Below are positions 53,700 to 64,000 of a DNA stretch of 64,000 bases, piece by piece. The notes below the pieces were generated by a model, which saw nothing but the letters and a program-made list of their open reading frames with translations, was not told where the DNA came from and made no database searches. The first letter of the stretch is position 1; every line of letters starts with the position of its first letter. Source of the stretch: Amanita rubescens (Eukaryota > Basidiomycota > Agaricomycetes > Agaricales > Amanitaceae); NCBI GenBank assembly GCA_015039365.1, contig WION01000071.1, forward strand, positions 124,001-188,000. Direction: 5' to 3'. The translations under genes were made by a program, and so were the position numbers.

Positions 53700-55502
53700 T
53701 AATTCCCGGGCATATAGGGTGACCGCTAGCTTGCTCTTCAGATTCGGATATACTGGCGAGCTTGGCGGGGAGCATGTCTAACACGCTTTGTGCGAGCTTG
53801 AGGCGACCAGAGGCTATCGCAAGTTAGAGATATTGTTGGAGCTGGGAAGAATAAGACTTTGAAAAGACAACAGGAAAAGGAACAAACCTCGAAAGCCTTA
53901 TTCACGGACCGTTCCGCAGCAACGACCGCAATACATCCAATCCATGTTCGCGCGCTCGCAGCAACTCTCATTTCCGTTCTTCGATCGAGTCTCCTCCATC
54001 GATTCTCATACCTTCATCTACGAAAATGTCAATATATTACTTAAAATAAACGAATGCAACTCACCGATACCCGCTTCCAACCTGAATGAGACGAGGAACA
54101 GCGCATACCGCTCGCGGCGTTCTCGTCCAACGCACCAGCGTACAACGCGATCAAATGCCGTTCACCTGCATCCTGCACCACTACTTTCAGATGGCCGTCC
54201 CATACTCGACACAAAACCACATACCTCTAGCAACCTAATATGCGGTCTGCACAGCCCCGACGGGCACCGAAACATCAAGCAACCCAAGGTACAAACTCAA
54301 ATGTGCAGAAAAAACGATAAACCGGAACGTATTCCTCCATTCCAGGACCGTACACCCCGTCATTGAGTCCGCGTCAAGTCTTTCACTTTTCCAACTCCAT
54401 ATTATGCTCAGCCGGAGGACCAGACGAAGCAGAAGTAGTTTGGAGGAGCGTAGATGGTCTTCCCATGTTTTACAGGCGGATCGGAGGATGGGGAATGTTT
54501 GAGGTGAAGAGCAGGGGGCGGCGTAGAGAGGTTTGGTAGGTTTGACTGAGGGTTAGGTTAGGGTCTGAGTTGGTGGATAGAAAGGGTGGACTCGGACGTA
54601 CATTGAGGGCGGCGCGGGTGCACATCGATTTCCATAGTTTTCGGTGTCTGTTTCCGGACCAGACGTGGTTGTTCATGGCTTCGTCTTCGTTTTCCGTCGC
54701 GTCTGTAGGACCTGTGACTGCCATTCAAGTCAGCTCGTGTCTAGAAGCGAGGGCAAGGCGAAAAGCAGGATAGGGAATTTATAATTCCTGCATTCCTGCA
54801 GGACCGGACAATAAACAAGGAAAAGAACACGTACATTCCATCTAAACAAAAACAGACCCCGTATGCTGGTGGCTCTCCATGGCTGATGGGTGCGTCTACA
54901 AAGTTCGACGGCCCCTTCGAGACGGCCAGCGCGTATATGCGCATATATGAATTGCAGGCTCCTCTCGTAGCTCTACGCGCATAAATTAGAAAACATCCTT
55001 GATTTTTTTTCAGTGGCACTCACCGCATCATCTGAAGCTCACTCTTGCTTGTCGCATCTGGATCAAGTGCGTCTACTACCCCCGCGGCCGGCGTCGTGGA
55101 CATTCTTTGACTTTGTATGAGCATATGCTTCGTAAAACTCCAGTATCGTTGCTGATGGTTGAGCCGCAATATCGTGTGCATGGTGGCGAACTCAATCAAG
55201 AGCGACGATACGCGCATAATGGCTCGCGCAAGCGTCCAAGTCGGTGTTTATGGATTCGAATGAAAAGTTGGCTGCAGTGTTGCCGTTTTCCTCGCAGCAT
55301 CCAAGTATTGGGCTCTAATCTTGCTAGTCCGGTATAGACGCGTCTTGGGCATCTTCCAGGTTCTGTCTGCATATGTTCCCGATTCTGAGCGCAAATCTAG
55401 ATCGCGGATTGAGTAGCGCATGAAGGTCAGGTTGAGCGACGGAGAGAGACCGGTTTCCGGACCGGCTCCCGACCTTCCCGATAAGGATGCATTCGTTCTC
55501 AC
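53700..55502 (-). pseudogene. NUP107/NUP84-like nucleoporin pseudogene, N-terminal and middle part
   Basis: Blocks in family order on the minus strand: YSIRDLDLRSESGTY near 55400, DALDPDATSKSE near 55050, NNHVWSGNRHRKLWKSMCTR near 54640 (a nucleoporin hallmark), AAPCSSPQTFPILRSACKTW near 54500, HLSLYLGLLDVSVPVGAVQT near 54290, ERHLIALYAGALDENA near 54150 and SGRLKLAQSVLDMLPAKLAS near 53790. The frame is broken repeatedly and at least one stop is present. Nup107 is a scaffold member of the nuclear pore Y complex and normally single-copy and essential, so a functional gene must exist elsewhere. Confidence 0.72.
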
Positions 55503-56158
55503 GGCAGAATTTCATACACGCTGTCGATTACCCTTCCATGTACGACGAGCGTGTTGAATTTGTATTTGAACTTCGTACAATAGGCTCGGCCTCGGTTGCT
55601 TTGAATAGTTGATTGTGAACCAAATTTTTATTCGACCAGTCGTGTAACGTGTTAATGCTAATGCCTTCCGCGTAGATGTTGTTGTGCAACGCGTCCAAAT
55701 ACTGTATAATTAATAACTAATAATAGCGAGATCCCATCAAAAGTATACCGATTAGGTATACGCATCAAACCACGCATCACGAGCTGTTGAAGCTCGTCGT
55801 ATCTCCCAAGGTCCATATACATATGTCAGGATTGTATATCCCAACATGAATGTCATGATAGCAGTGGGTTATTAGAAGGTGCCAGGCTAGGGTTGGTAAA
55901 GACGGGTGGCTTATAACAACATCATATCCATCACGACACTTTCGCAAGGAGGTAATTAGGAGTTAAAAACAAACATATAAGAAAAGAAGATCATGTGCCC
56001 ATGGAACTTGATTTTCAGGTGTTGCCCATCGCTTCCTTATATGTAGGTGGCCGATCAGATGTCTCCACCGGCTGAGGTGGTGACTCTTTTGCTAGATGTC
56101 GGAGTCCCTGCCAAATCGACTTCCACATTGTAGTAAATACCATTATGAGGCGGCACCC
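55503..56158. other. Unassigned stretch
   Basis: About 650 bp. Minus-strand pieces near 56050-56150 (EVDLAGTPTSSKRV) may be extra 3' coding or untranslated sequence of the next gene. Otherwise nothing recognised. Confidence 0.3.
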
Positions 56159-56900
56159 TTAAGTTGGGCCGATGGAGGTCCCTGTATTCTTTTGAAGTTG
56201 CTTCATGATGACTGAGTTAGAGGATGATGGATCCAAAAGTGATGCGTAGAACGCACGCAATACTTTTACTAGTCCTTTGAGCTGGGGCAGGCCTACAGCA
56301 AGCGCATATGGCAGAAGCTCATCATCTATCACATTCACAGGACGGTTTGGGTCAATTACATGGCATAGTACGACCTGCCGCCCACGATGCCAGCGTATCT
56401 ACAATGTAACAATTCTAGTGTTAATTGACCTATTTGCAGAGACATAGCACTGAAAGTCTGAAACCACTCACTTTATAACGTATACCATTTACATCCCATT
56501 GTGCATGATTCCAATAATAATGATTCTCAGGCGTTCGGCACATTGTTACACATTCATCCACAATCCTCCTAGAACGGTCACAGAGATAGACACTGATAAC
56601 CATGCAGTATTAAAGTCAGATAATATATATAAAGACTAAAAGAAAACTTTCAATAGAATAGATTCAGTAAAGCCTGACCCGTAGCTGGATGTATTCATCT
56701 TCTGGAGTTGGAGAGGCGAATCTGAGGTCAAGCGTGAGGATAGGAGGCTTGTCACGAAAAACGACGGTGACAACGTGAGTTTCAGGTTATGAGGTTTGTT
56801 TGTGACTATTTGTCGTACTATCCATCCTCGACGCTCGCCCGTTCGTGAATCCCATGAACATCGGAGTGCTGCACCTGAACTTCCCATCGGAAAATAGACT
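56159..56900 (-). CDS. Small spliced gene or fragment of unknown function
   Basis: Two minus-strand exons join in phase with clean borders: about 56594-56472 (CDRSRRIVDECVTMCRTPEN, WNHAQWDVNGIRYK) and 56398-56159 (RWHRGRQVVLCHVIDPNRPV, LPYALAVGLPQLKGLVKVLR, ending TGTSIGPT at TAA). A further exon upstream near 56700-56790 reads VVTVVFRDKPPILTLDLRFA. The composition is that of a folded protein and the splice sites are canonical (GTGAGT; TTGTAG). No family is named and the 5' end is unresolved. Confidence 0.5.
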
Positions 56901-57234
56901 AGGGGTCGCTCTATTTGACACTGGTCCCATAATCATCGCCCTACACCGTCGCCTCCGCCCCAGGCTTATATTTCGGTTCCCAGAATGAGCTTTGTTTGAC
57001 CCTAGGCCGCCGCAGTGCGCAGAGTAGCAGGATGTTTCGAGTACCTTTCATACTTTTGCAGTGGAATAGGTTAGTTACCTCTCCCATTTTGATATCAATT
57101 TCACAGTTCCCTGACAATTCAACGAGGAACGGCGAAACAATTCAGCATGTATTGTGTGGCAACATTGCAGGCCAGGGGTGCGAAAGTGAAAGTGGAAGTG
57201 AGGGTGACGGACAATCATTTGTCAGTGTTCGTGC
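56901..57234. other. Unassigned stretch
   Basis: No supported gene. Right end joins the inverted F-box-like fragment. Confidence 0.3.
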
Positions 57235-57395
57235 ATCATATTCACATTTTCGGTATTGACAGTGATTTTGCGGATGTTCCAATGCCATAAATGCATTGGT
57301 ACTAGTGCTACGGTGGGCCGAGGCTGCCACGAAATTGAACGAACTCTGCACGCGATTTTACGGTAGAAGACTCTTTGATACATCGTTTAGGTTAA
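57235..57395 (+). pseudogene. F-box/LRR-type fragment, inverted relative to 53200-53340
   Basis: Plus-strand sequence with landmarks catattcac, ggtattgacagtgattttgc, gcattggtactagtgct and gaaattgaacgaa, matching the reverse complement of 53200-53340. Short and without a usable frame. Confidence 0.6.
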
Positions 57396-57511
57396 TTCAA
57401 CAGTATCCTATCATAAGATTGCTAGTAAAGTGTTCATTATGTATACCAGCCTCTTCTTGTTCTAGAACCACCTCGCCGCAAATATAAGTCACCAAGTCCC
57501 TAACCCAGCAG

Positions 57512-58385
57512 CATCAACAGGCGGGCGTGACTAATGTAACTGCTACCGGCTGCTGGAGCAGTTGCAAACGGATCCGACCCTCCACCTTCCAACCCATCCA
57601 ACACTGCCTGCCTCACCGCACTCAGATATTCACCCAACCTTGTCTTCCTCAACCGTTTCCTACCCAAGAGTTGTGCTTGTTATTCCTCAAGTTGTTTTTG
57701 CAACGGTCCCAGCTCGTCATCTACGTCTACGCCGAGGAAGTCATCGTATAGTCTGTATCGAGAGTCTGCAACGATGTTGGGGAGGTTGAGGGCACGTTTT
57801 AGGTTTCTGGTTGTGATCAGGTGTAAGGGCGAGGTCGGAAAGGGGAAGGAAGAAAACGACGTACTCGGGAAACCATTTCCTCGACGCGTATAAGAGGGAA
57901 TGTAGCCTGATCGCCAGCTCGGGAAGGAACACTCTCCTTACACGTATCATTTCTTTTCGTCGTTTGTCCGTTGGATCGGCTTCGTTAGAATCACCACAAA
58001 AGCGAATCAAGCGAGAAAAGGCATACCAGCTGAATATTCTTCGGTGTTGACGAGCCATTTGGCTGTCAACAGCCTTGTTACTTGTTCGTTCGCTTCTTCT
58101 TCAAGTACAGCATGGTAATCTGATAACCACGCTGCGCGGGTTTGCCCCAATCGAGCCTAAGTTAATTGTCAGTTAATCTTATTGATAAACCAAAGCCGAA
58201 GATAAACGTACCGATTCTCAACATGTCCATATCAATCTCCAGCGCCTGCCACGACCGGTAATGGAGGTACTCCGTCGCTCGCTCTTCAGGTTCGGATATA
58301 CCGGCAAGCTCAGCAGGGAGCATGTCTAATACGCTGTGTGCGAGTTTGAGCCGACCCGAGACTTTCACGAGGTAAAAATGTTATA
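57512..58385 (-). pseudogene. NUP107-like pseudogene, C-terminal part
   Basis: Begins with the exon also found in the other piece (SGRLKLAHSVLDMLPAELAG, then EPEERATEYLHYRSWQALEI). Next come RLGQTRAAWLSDYHAVLEEE, QVTRLLTAKWLVNTEEY, VFLPELAIRLHSLLYASRKW, NLKRALNLPNIVADSRYRLY and DDFLGVDVDDELGPLQKQLE. A TAA interrupts the frame after LEE, and the C-terminal EYLSAVRQAVLDGLEGGGSD follows. This half lies 5' of the N-terminal half on the same strand, so the gene is permuted. Confidence 0.75.
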
Positions 58386-58412
58386 ATCAACGCTCTTACC
58401 GAGGAAGAAGCG

Positions 58413-59600
58413 CCTACGTTTGTTGACAACAGGCGTGCGAGCGCGGGCGTTGACTAAATCACACCCAGAAACCAGTGCACTCGCCGCTTCGATGATCGTC
58501 CGCAGAAACGTAAACCATAGTGAAAGACCTTCTATAATTCCACTCTCCGGCAGCCCGTCAGCACTTCAAATTAATTGTCACATCATGGAAACAGCGTTGC
58601 TATCGAACTCTGCGTATGATGCTGAGCACTGAGCACGTAAAAGTTAAACTGTGAAATAATGATAACGCCGCCAAGGGAACATGCTGTTTGTAAAAGGACC
58701 TCGGAGTTACATTTGCAACGATAATGGCATTATATGCGTGCAGAGTGAACTCGAAGACCGTGGCACCTATCAGACATCCGGTAATGGATCCAAGAGACTC
58801 TCTTTATTCGCGCTGGTACATGCGAAGTCGCCGACCACATATCTGGAGACCCAAACTACTATCAGACTGTCACGCGTCGAACCCCACCTCTTTCATATTT
58901 CTGCGACAGATGAAAGCCACGTGTATGCGTTGAGGATGCACAGAGGAGAGTATTAATACGCAATAAGTGGTTAACGCGTTGATGAGCAGCTGAAGACCCT
59001 CCCTGCCTGTCAAGTAGTTTCCAAGGAGCAAGAAAGACCGGAGCAAGAAAGACTGGATCCTGGATCGCCTGCTAGCGAGACAGCACTCTCCCTGTAGTGT
59101 TGAGGCTGTAGAGCGAATCGGGCGATGAACAGGCGGGTAACTTGGAGTCCTTGATGAGAGAAACGGCGAAGGAGTGGATGCTGGGTAAACTTGTCTCAAG
59201 TCGAAGGTATTTTGCGAAAAGATGGACGAGAATGCGGGAAAGAATGAAGGACTGTCCCGGGAGCGAAATATACGCGAGACAGCGAAAGGTGCGGGCACTG
59301 TGGGTCGGAGCTGCGAGCTCCGACCTGAGGTATTTGGTTTCCAAAAGGCCAACGCTACAACGATACATCACTGATAGTAATACTGTAGAAATGACATCGA
59401 TAGAAGCGCATATTGGATCGTCTTGCGGCCCTTCGACCCTCGATATCTTCCTGGACAATATATGTCAATCTTCCATCGCTAGTCGAGCGCTGAAGCTGAA
59501 CGCACCCTGAGTTTGCTCTCCACATCTGCAAGTCCCCTGACCCTCCTAGTAGCGCTCACCTCAATCCTCGACCATGATCGCTTTCAGGGAACTGATGGGA
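58413..59600 (+). repeat. Direct 1.1-kb repeat, copy 2 (matches 51077-52206)
   Basis: Same landmark order as copy 1. It contains a local duplication of gcaagaaagac near 59025-59060 and a 24-bp insertion near 58798. It ends at gatcgctttcagggaactgatggga and is not followed by the DSC3-like gene. Confidence 0.85.
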
Positions 59601-59605
59601 CGGGA

Positions 59606-60170
59606 AGCGTCACGGTGATGCCGTGACATGGCCTGCACTCGCTGCGGGCCGAGATACCGAGTTCGGGATAAGTTTCCAAGGCATGGGACGACCAAACGCT
59701 GTCACTCTACCTTGCTCACCGAAGTAGCTGCGATTCCTTTGATATGCGGTTGTAAGTTGATTATAGGACTATGCCGAGTGTCCTCTTCCACGAAGTTTCT
59801 ATCATGTGACGCGTTACATCGCTTCCTTTGCCTCTTGACCGCCATACAGCTGCATTGTTCATTGCACAACACCAGGTAACCTCATTTGGTCTATTCTGAG
59901 CATAACTCTCAATTCCATATAATTCTTTCATAGACTGTGATCACCATCATATCAGCAGATCCACCTCAGGTAGTGAATACTGGTGTCTTTGCTGGGACAT
60001 GAGAAGTTGTTGTTATACTAGATAGCCAATTCATAGAGGTATTGTATTTCAGCTTCCACCTGGAAATTGTCAATAATGAAGACTGCATAGATCAACTACT
60101 ATATTTCAGACCCTTCCAATGTTGATCTACCTGCTTTACCTCCTCTCAAACATTCTAGTATTTCTTTACA
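59606..60170. other. Upstream region of the NB-ARC-TPR gene
   Basis: Composition switches near 59900 from CpG-containing to AT-rich, CpG-poor sequence, marking the edge of the third receptor island. The receptor's first exons may begin here, but no start was fixed. Confidence 0.4.
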
Positions 60171-60171
60171 G

Positions 60172-63100
60172 GCCAAGATAAGTACTTGCAAAAACTGAAG
60201 GATCACTTTACCTCCCAATGTTGGAGGTGAAAGAATTGTTTTCCTCTTGCATGGTTTAGGTGGCATTGGCAAGACTCAAATTTGCCTTTTGAAATTCATT
60301 GAAGAAAATCATGATTTGTCAGTATTTCACACATTTGTGTAGTTATTCAAATAACTAACCTATTCAAGGTTCTCTGACATATTCTGGATTGATGCTTCTT
60401 CTGAGAAAGTGTTGAATTTGTACTCACCCAGATATCCTCAACCTACAGTACTTCACCAGATGGTAGACCCTCAGCCAGATCTGCTCTTGAGTGGATTTCT
60501 CAAAGGTCTAATTTTTTCATCATGTATGATGGAGCAGATGGTCATTACTCAGTGATTGAAAAATTCCTCCCACCAGGAAATGGAGGAATGTTATGATAAC
60601 AAGTAGGAACATTGGATTGAAGAGGCTCAGTGCATTGAGCAAGAACTCAATGGAAATGTATGGCATGGAAGATGAAGATGCTATTTGCTTGCTTTGAAGT
60701 CAGCCATGCTTTGATGACACAAATGATGATATCTATAATCTGGCTCAGCAGCTTGTGTTGCAATTGGACAAGATCCCTCTTGCCATTGACCAAGCAGGAG
60801 CATATATGCATTCCTGTGGTTGCAGCATTAATGATTATTTGGAATTATTCACAAGATACAAGAATGAGTTAATGAGGAACACTCCAGGATTTGAGGTGCT
60901 TCAGATTATGGAACATCTACATATGGGACATGGACATCTCCATGAAGAAATGGAGGTATAGATGCAAATGATAGTTCACAGGAATCTGTTGCAGCACAAA
61001 GGTGCCACAAGCTCCTTGAGGATCTTTGCTTTATTAGATCATGCTGATATACCACAAGAATTATTCAAGGGTGCTGCTGAGAACTACATAAAAGACAGAT
61101 GGACGATCATATGTATCTGTTATCATCATTGAGCTTGCTGGATGATGAAACTGTGTTCATGGGAAAACATGGGGAGTGGGATAAATTAAAGTTTCTAGAT
61201 GGCATCCAGTGTTACTTTCAATTTTCTTTGGTCAGGAGTCATAATCACATGTATTCCATGCACTTACTAGTAAGTGCCTGGAGTAGGAACTCATACCAAA
61301 AGCAGAAGTAAATGATCTCTATTACATAGCAAGAGCATTGCTATCCTGTTCAATAGCTCTTGATTGGAAACTGATATTATGAATTCTGGTCAATCACTTG
61401 CACCACACATTAGATCAAACATTTTGCATGGATTGGAATTAAAGTTGAACAGCAAGTACTATGATGACAATATACAAGATTTGCACTTGTATTTGATCAT
61501 GTTGGGAGCTGGGATGAAGAAGAACAATTGCTACACATTGCAGTTCATCAAAGGAAAACAGAGCTGGGATTGGATCATTTATACACTCTTGTCAGCATGG
61601 CAAATTTGGCATTAACATACAGGAATCAGGGAAGGTGGGATGAGGCAGGGAGGCTTCAGATGAATGTGCTGAATGCATTCAAACCAAAGTTTGGATCAGA
61701 CCACCCATTCACTCTCACCAGCATGTCAAATCTGGCATTAACATACAAGAAGCAGGGAAGGTGGGATGAGGCAGAGCAGCTTGAGATGGATGTAATGAAT
61801 GCATTCAACACAAAGTTTGGACCAGACCACACATCCACTCTCACCAGCATGGCCAATTTGGCATCAACATACAGGAATCAGGGAAGGTGGGATGATGCAG
61901 AAAAGCTTGAGATGGATGTAATGAATAGATTTGGAACAAAACTGGGATCAGACCACCCATCCTCTCTCACCAGCATTGCCAATTTGGCATCAACATTCTG
62001 GAATCAGGGAAGGTGGGATGAGGCAGAGAAACTTCAGATGGATGTGATGAATACAAGGAAAGCAAAACTTGGATCATACCACCCAGACACTCTTACCAGC
62101 ATGTCCAATTTGGCATCAACATACAAGAATCAGGGAAAGTGGGATAAGGCAGAGAAGCTTCAGGTGGATGTGATGGATGCAAGAAAAATAAAGCTTGGAT
62201 TGGACCACCCAGACACACTCACCATCATGTCCAATTTGTCATCAACATACAGGAATCAGGGCAGGTGGGATGATGCAGAGAAGGTTGAAATGGATGTGAT
62301 GAATGCATTCAAAGCAAAGCTTGGATCAGTCCACCCTTCCACTCTCACCAGCATGTCAAATTTGGCATCAACATACTGGAATCAGGGAAGGTGGGATGAG
62401 GCAGAGACACTGCAGCTAGATGTGATGAATGCATTTAAAACAAAGCTTGGATCAGATCATCCATCCACTCTCACCACCATGGCCAATTTGGCATCAACAT
62501 ACTGGAACCAGGGAAGGTGGAATGAGGCAGAAAAAGCTTCAGATGGATGTGATGAATACAAGGAAAATGAAGCTTGGATCAGACCACCCAGACACTCTCA
62601 CAGGCATGGCCAAATTGGCATCAACTTACTGGAATCAGGGAAGATGGGATGAGGCAGAGAAACTTCAGATGGATGTGATGAATGCATTCAAAGCAAAGCT
62701 GGGATCAGACCACCCAGACACCCTCACCAGCACAGCCAATTTGGCATCAACATATTAGAATCAGGGAAGGTGGGATGAAGCAGAGAAGCTTCAGATGCAT
62801 GTAGTGAATGTATTTAAAACAAAGCTTGGATCAGATCACCCAGACACTCTTACCAGCATGTCCAATTTGGCATCAACATACTGGAGTCAGGGAAGGTGGG
62901 ATGAGGCAGAGAAGTTTGAGGTGGATGTGATGAATACAAGAAAAACAAGGCTTGGATCAGACCACCCAGACACTCTCACCAGCATGTCCAATTTGGCATC
63001 AACATACAAAAATCAGGGAAGGTGGGATGATGCAGTGAAGCTTCAGGTGGATGTGATGAATGCATTCAAAACAAAACTTGGATCAGATCACCCAGACACT

Positions 63101-64000
63101 CTCACTGGCATGTCCAATTTGGCATCAACCTACGGGGATCAGGGAAGATGGGATGAGGCAGAGAAGCTTGAGATGGATGTGATGAATACAAGAAAAATAA
63201 AGCTTGGGTCAGACCACCCATCCACTCTCAGCAGTATGTCCAATTTGGCATCAGCATACAAGAATCAGGGAAGGTGGGATGAGGCAGAGAAGCTTGAGAT
63301 GGATGTGATGAATGCATTCAAAGCAAAGCTTGGACCAGACCACCCATCTACTCTTGCTAGTATGTCCAATTTGGCATTAATATATTTGAAGCAAGAAAGG
63401 TGGGATGAAGCACAGAGGCTGCTGATGGAGATGTTGAATGAAGAAGGGTTGAATGATGCAGAGGAACTGGAGTTGGATGTGATAAATGCCAAAACAGTGA
63501 AGCCTGAATCAGGCCATCTGGATGCAACTGTCACCAGTATCACCAACCAAGCCCCTTCAACCAATCAAGTTCTTCTGACAGTTCAGCAAGATCATAACCA
63601 ACCTGAGAACATGGTAAACTAAGCAAGCTGACCTTCACTTATATCTAATAACTTCTTTTGCTTAGTCAAAGCCCCTTGACCAGCTATCTGAGATCCAACA
63701 ACCTGAAGAACAAGAGCCCATAGTAGGTTGCATGCACATTCACTTTAATTTTCCTACTAGATTTGTATTCTGTATAGATCCCCAGTACCTTTGACCATTT
63801 CAAAGAGGTTGCACATCAGGTACATGAGCAGGGTCAAGATTTGGTGCCCATGGTATTCTATCATTGCACACCAACTGCCAAGTTACATCTGACCTGTTCT
63901 TTGATGCAGCCTTCCAATCCTGGTGAACAACAACTTGAACACATTGCAACACAACCTAAGAATAAGTTTATTAAGGGACTCAAAGGCATATGGAGAAAAC
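60172..64000 (+). pseudogene. NB-ARC-TPR receptor (fungal NLR/STAND), disrupted and cut by the window edge
   Basis: DKYLQKLKDHF near 60180, then the P-loop GLGGIGKTQICLL at 60253, FSDIFWIDAS after an intron near 60370, a Walker B-like FFIMYDGADG near 60515, MITSRNIG near 60600 and YGMEDEDA near 60660, the order of NB-ARC domains in fungal TPR receptors. From 61560 about 15 TPR units of 42 residues follow (consensus SMSNLASTYKNQGRWDEAEK). Further exons run to 64000 (for example IPSTFDHFKEVAHQ). Lesions: an extra base near 60220, one missing near 60593, an extra A near 62530 and TAG for TGG at 62756-62758. Such proteins are thought to sense non-self and trigger cell death; this allele would be truncated unless these are sequence errors. 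Confidence 0.75.
61570..63430 (+). repeat. 126-bp TPR-coding tandem array
   Basis: About 15 head-to-tail units of 126 bp, each with ttggcatcaacatac, aatcagggaaggtgggatga, gatggatgtgatgaatgc and ggatcagaccacccaga-like blocks. Units differ by a few bases, mainly at ligand-facing codons such as AFKAKLG against TRKTRLG. This is the kinesin-light-chain-type TPR layout. Confidence 0.93.

Noticed and set aside
51077..59600. The two 1.1-kb direct repeats as LTRs of a retrotransposon
   Set aside because: No TG...CA ends, no target duplication, and no gag or pol between them; the interior is host gene fragments.

Overview
The window looks like a contig from a filamentous basidiomycete, most likely an agaric (Agaricomycetes). 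Genes are split by many short introns (about 50-65 bp, GT...AG), and the recognisable proteins (NACHT-ankyrin and NB-ARC-TPR immune-type receptors, an expanded family with a C-terminal ubiquitin-like domain, a chromodomain Ty3/gypsy element) are typical of agaric genomes. The species cannot be named from sequence alone. No tRNA, rRNA or CRISPR array was recognised.

Layout. 1-14 kb: two divergent multi-exon genes of unknown function; the right-hand one carries an 8.1-kb, very young Ty3/gypsy chromovirus (4603-12743, perfect 5-bp target duplication, LTRs differing by one indel) that appears to sit inside one of its introns. 15.5-17 kb: HPP-family membrane protein. 17.9-37.8 kb: a rearranged tandem duplication whose parts are ribosomal protein RPL14, a NACHT-ankyrin receptor and the arginine-biosynthesis gene argJ (ARG7). 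The order is RPL14 (intact), RPL14 pseudogene, receptor 1, argJ pseudogene, RPL14 pseudogene, 2OG-Fe(II) oxygenase, RPL14 pseudogene, receptor 2 (three frameshifts), argJ (two frameshifts). 38-44.7 kb: ordinary gene-dense sequence (Erv41, RING protein, coiled-coil tail-anchored protein, F-box protein). 45.07-45.84 kb: a 70-bp minisatellite. 46-50.1 kb: ubiquitin-like-domain protein, an unknown protein, and a FAR-17a/AIG1-like membrane protein. 51-59.6 kb: a graveyard of gene fragments (DSC3-like, F-box, NUP107-like in two permuted pieces) between two direct 1.1-kb repeats. 60.2-64 kb: an NB-ARC-TPR receptor that runs off the right edge.

Three receptor genes with nearly identical internal repeats (99-bp ankyrin units, 126-bp TPR units) lie in CpG-poor, AT-rich islands set in a CpG-rich background. 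Fungal STAND/NLR proteins of this kind act in non-self recognition and programmed cell death, and their repeat arrays are thought to evolve specificity quickly by unit exchange. Both ankyrin receptors also start with a probable N-myristoylation and polybasic signal.

Several housekeeping-type genes (argJ, Erv41, RING, FAR-17a-like, receptor 2, the retroelement gag) carry single-base insertions relative to the reading frame their family requires. Either many of these loci are decaying or the assembly keeps insertion-type base errors; the two explanations are kept apart below.
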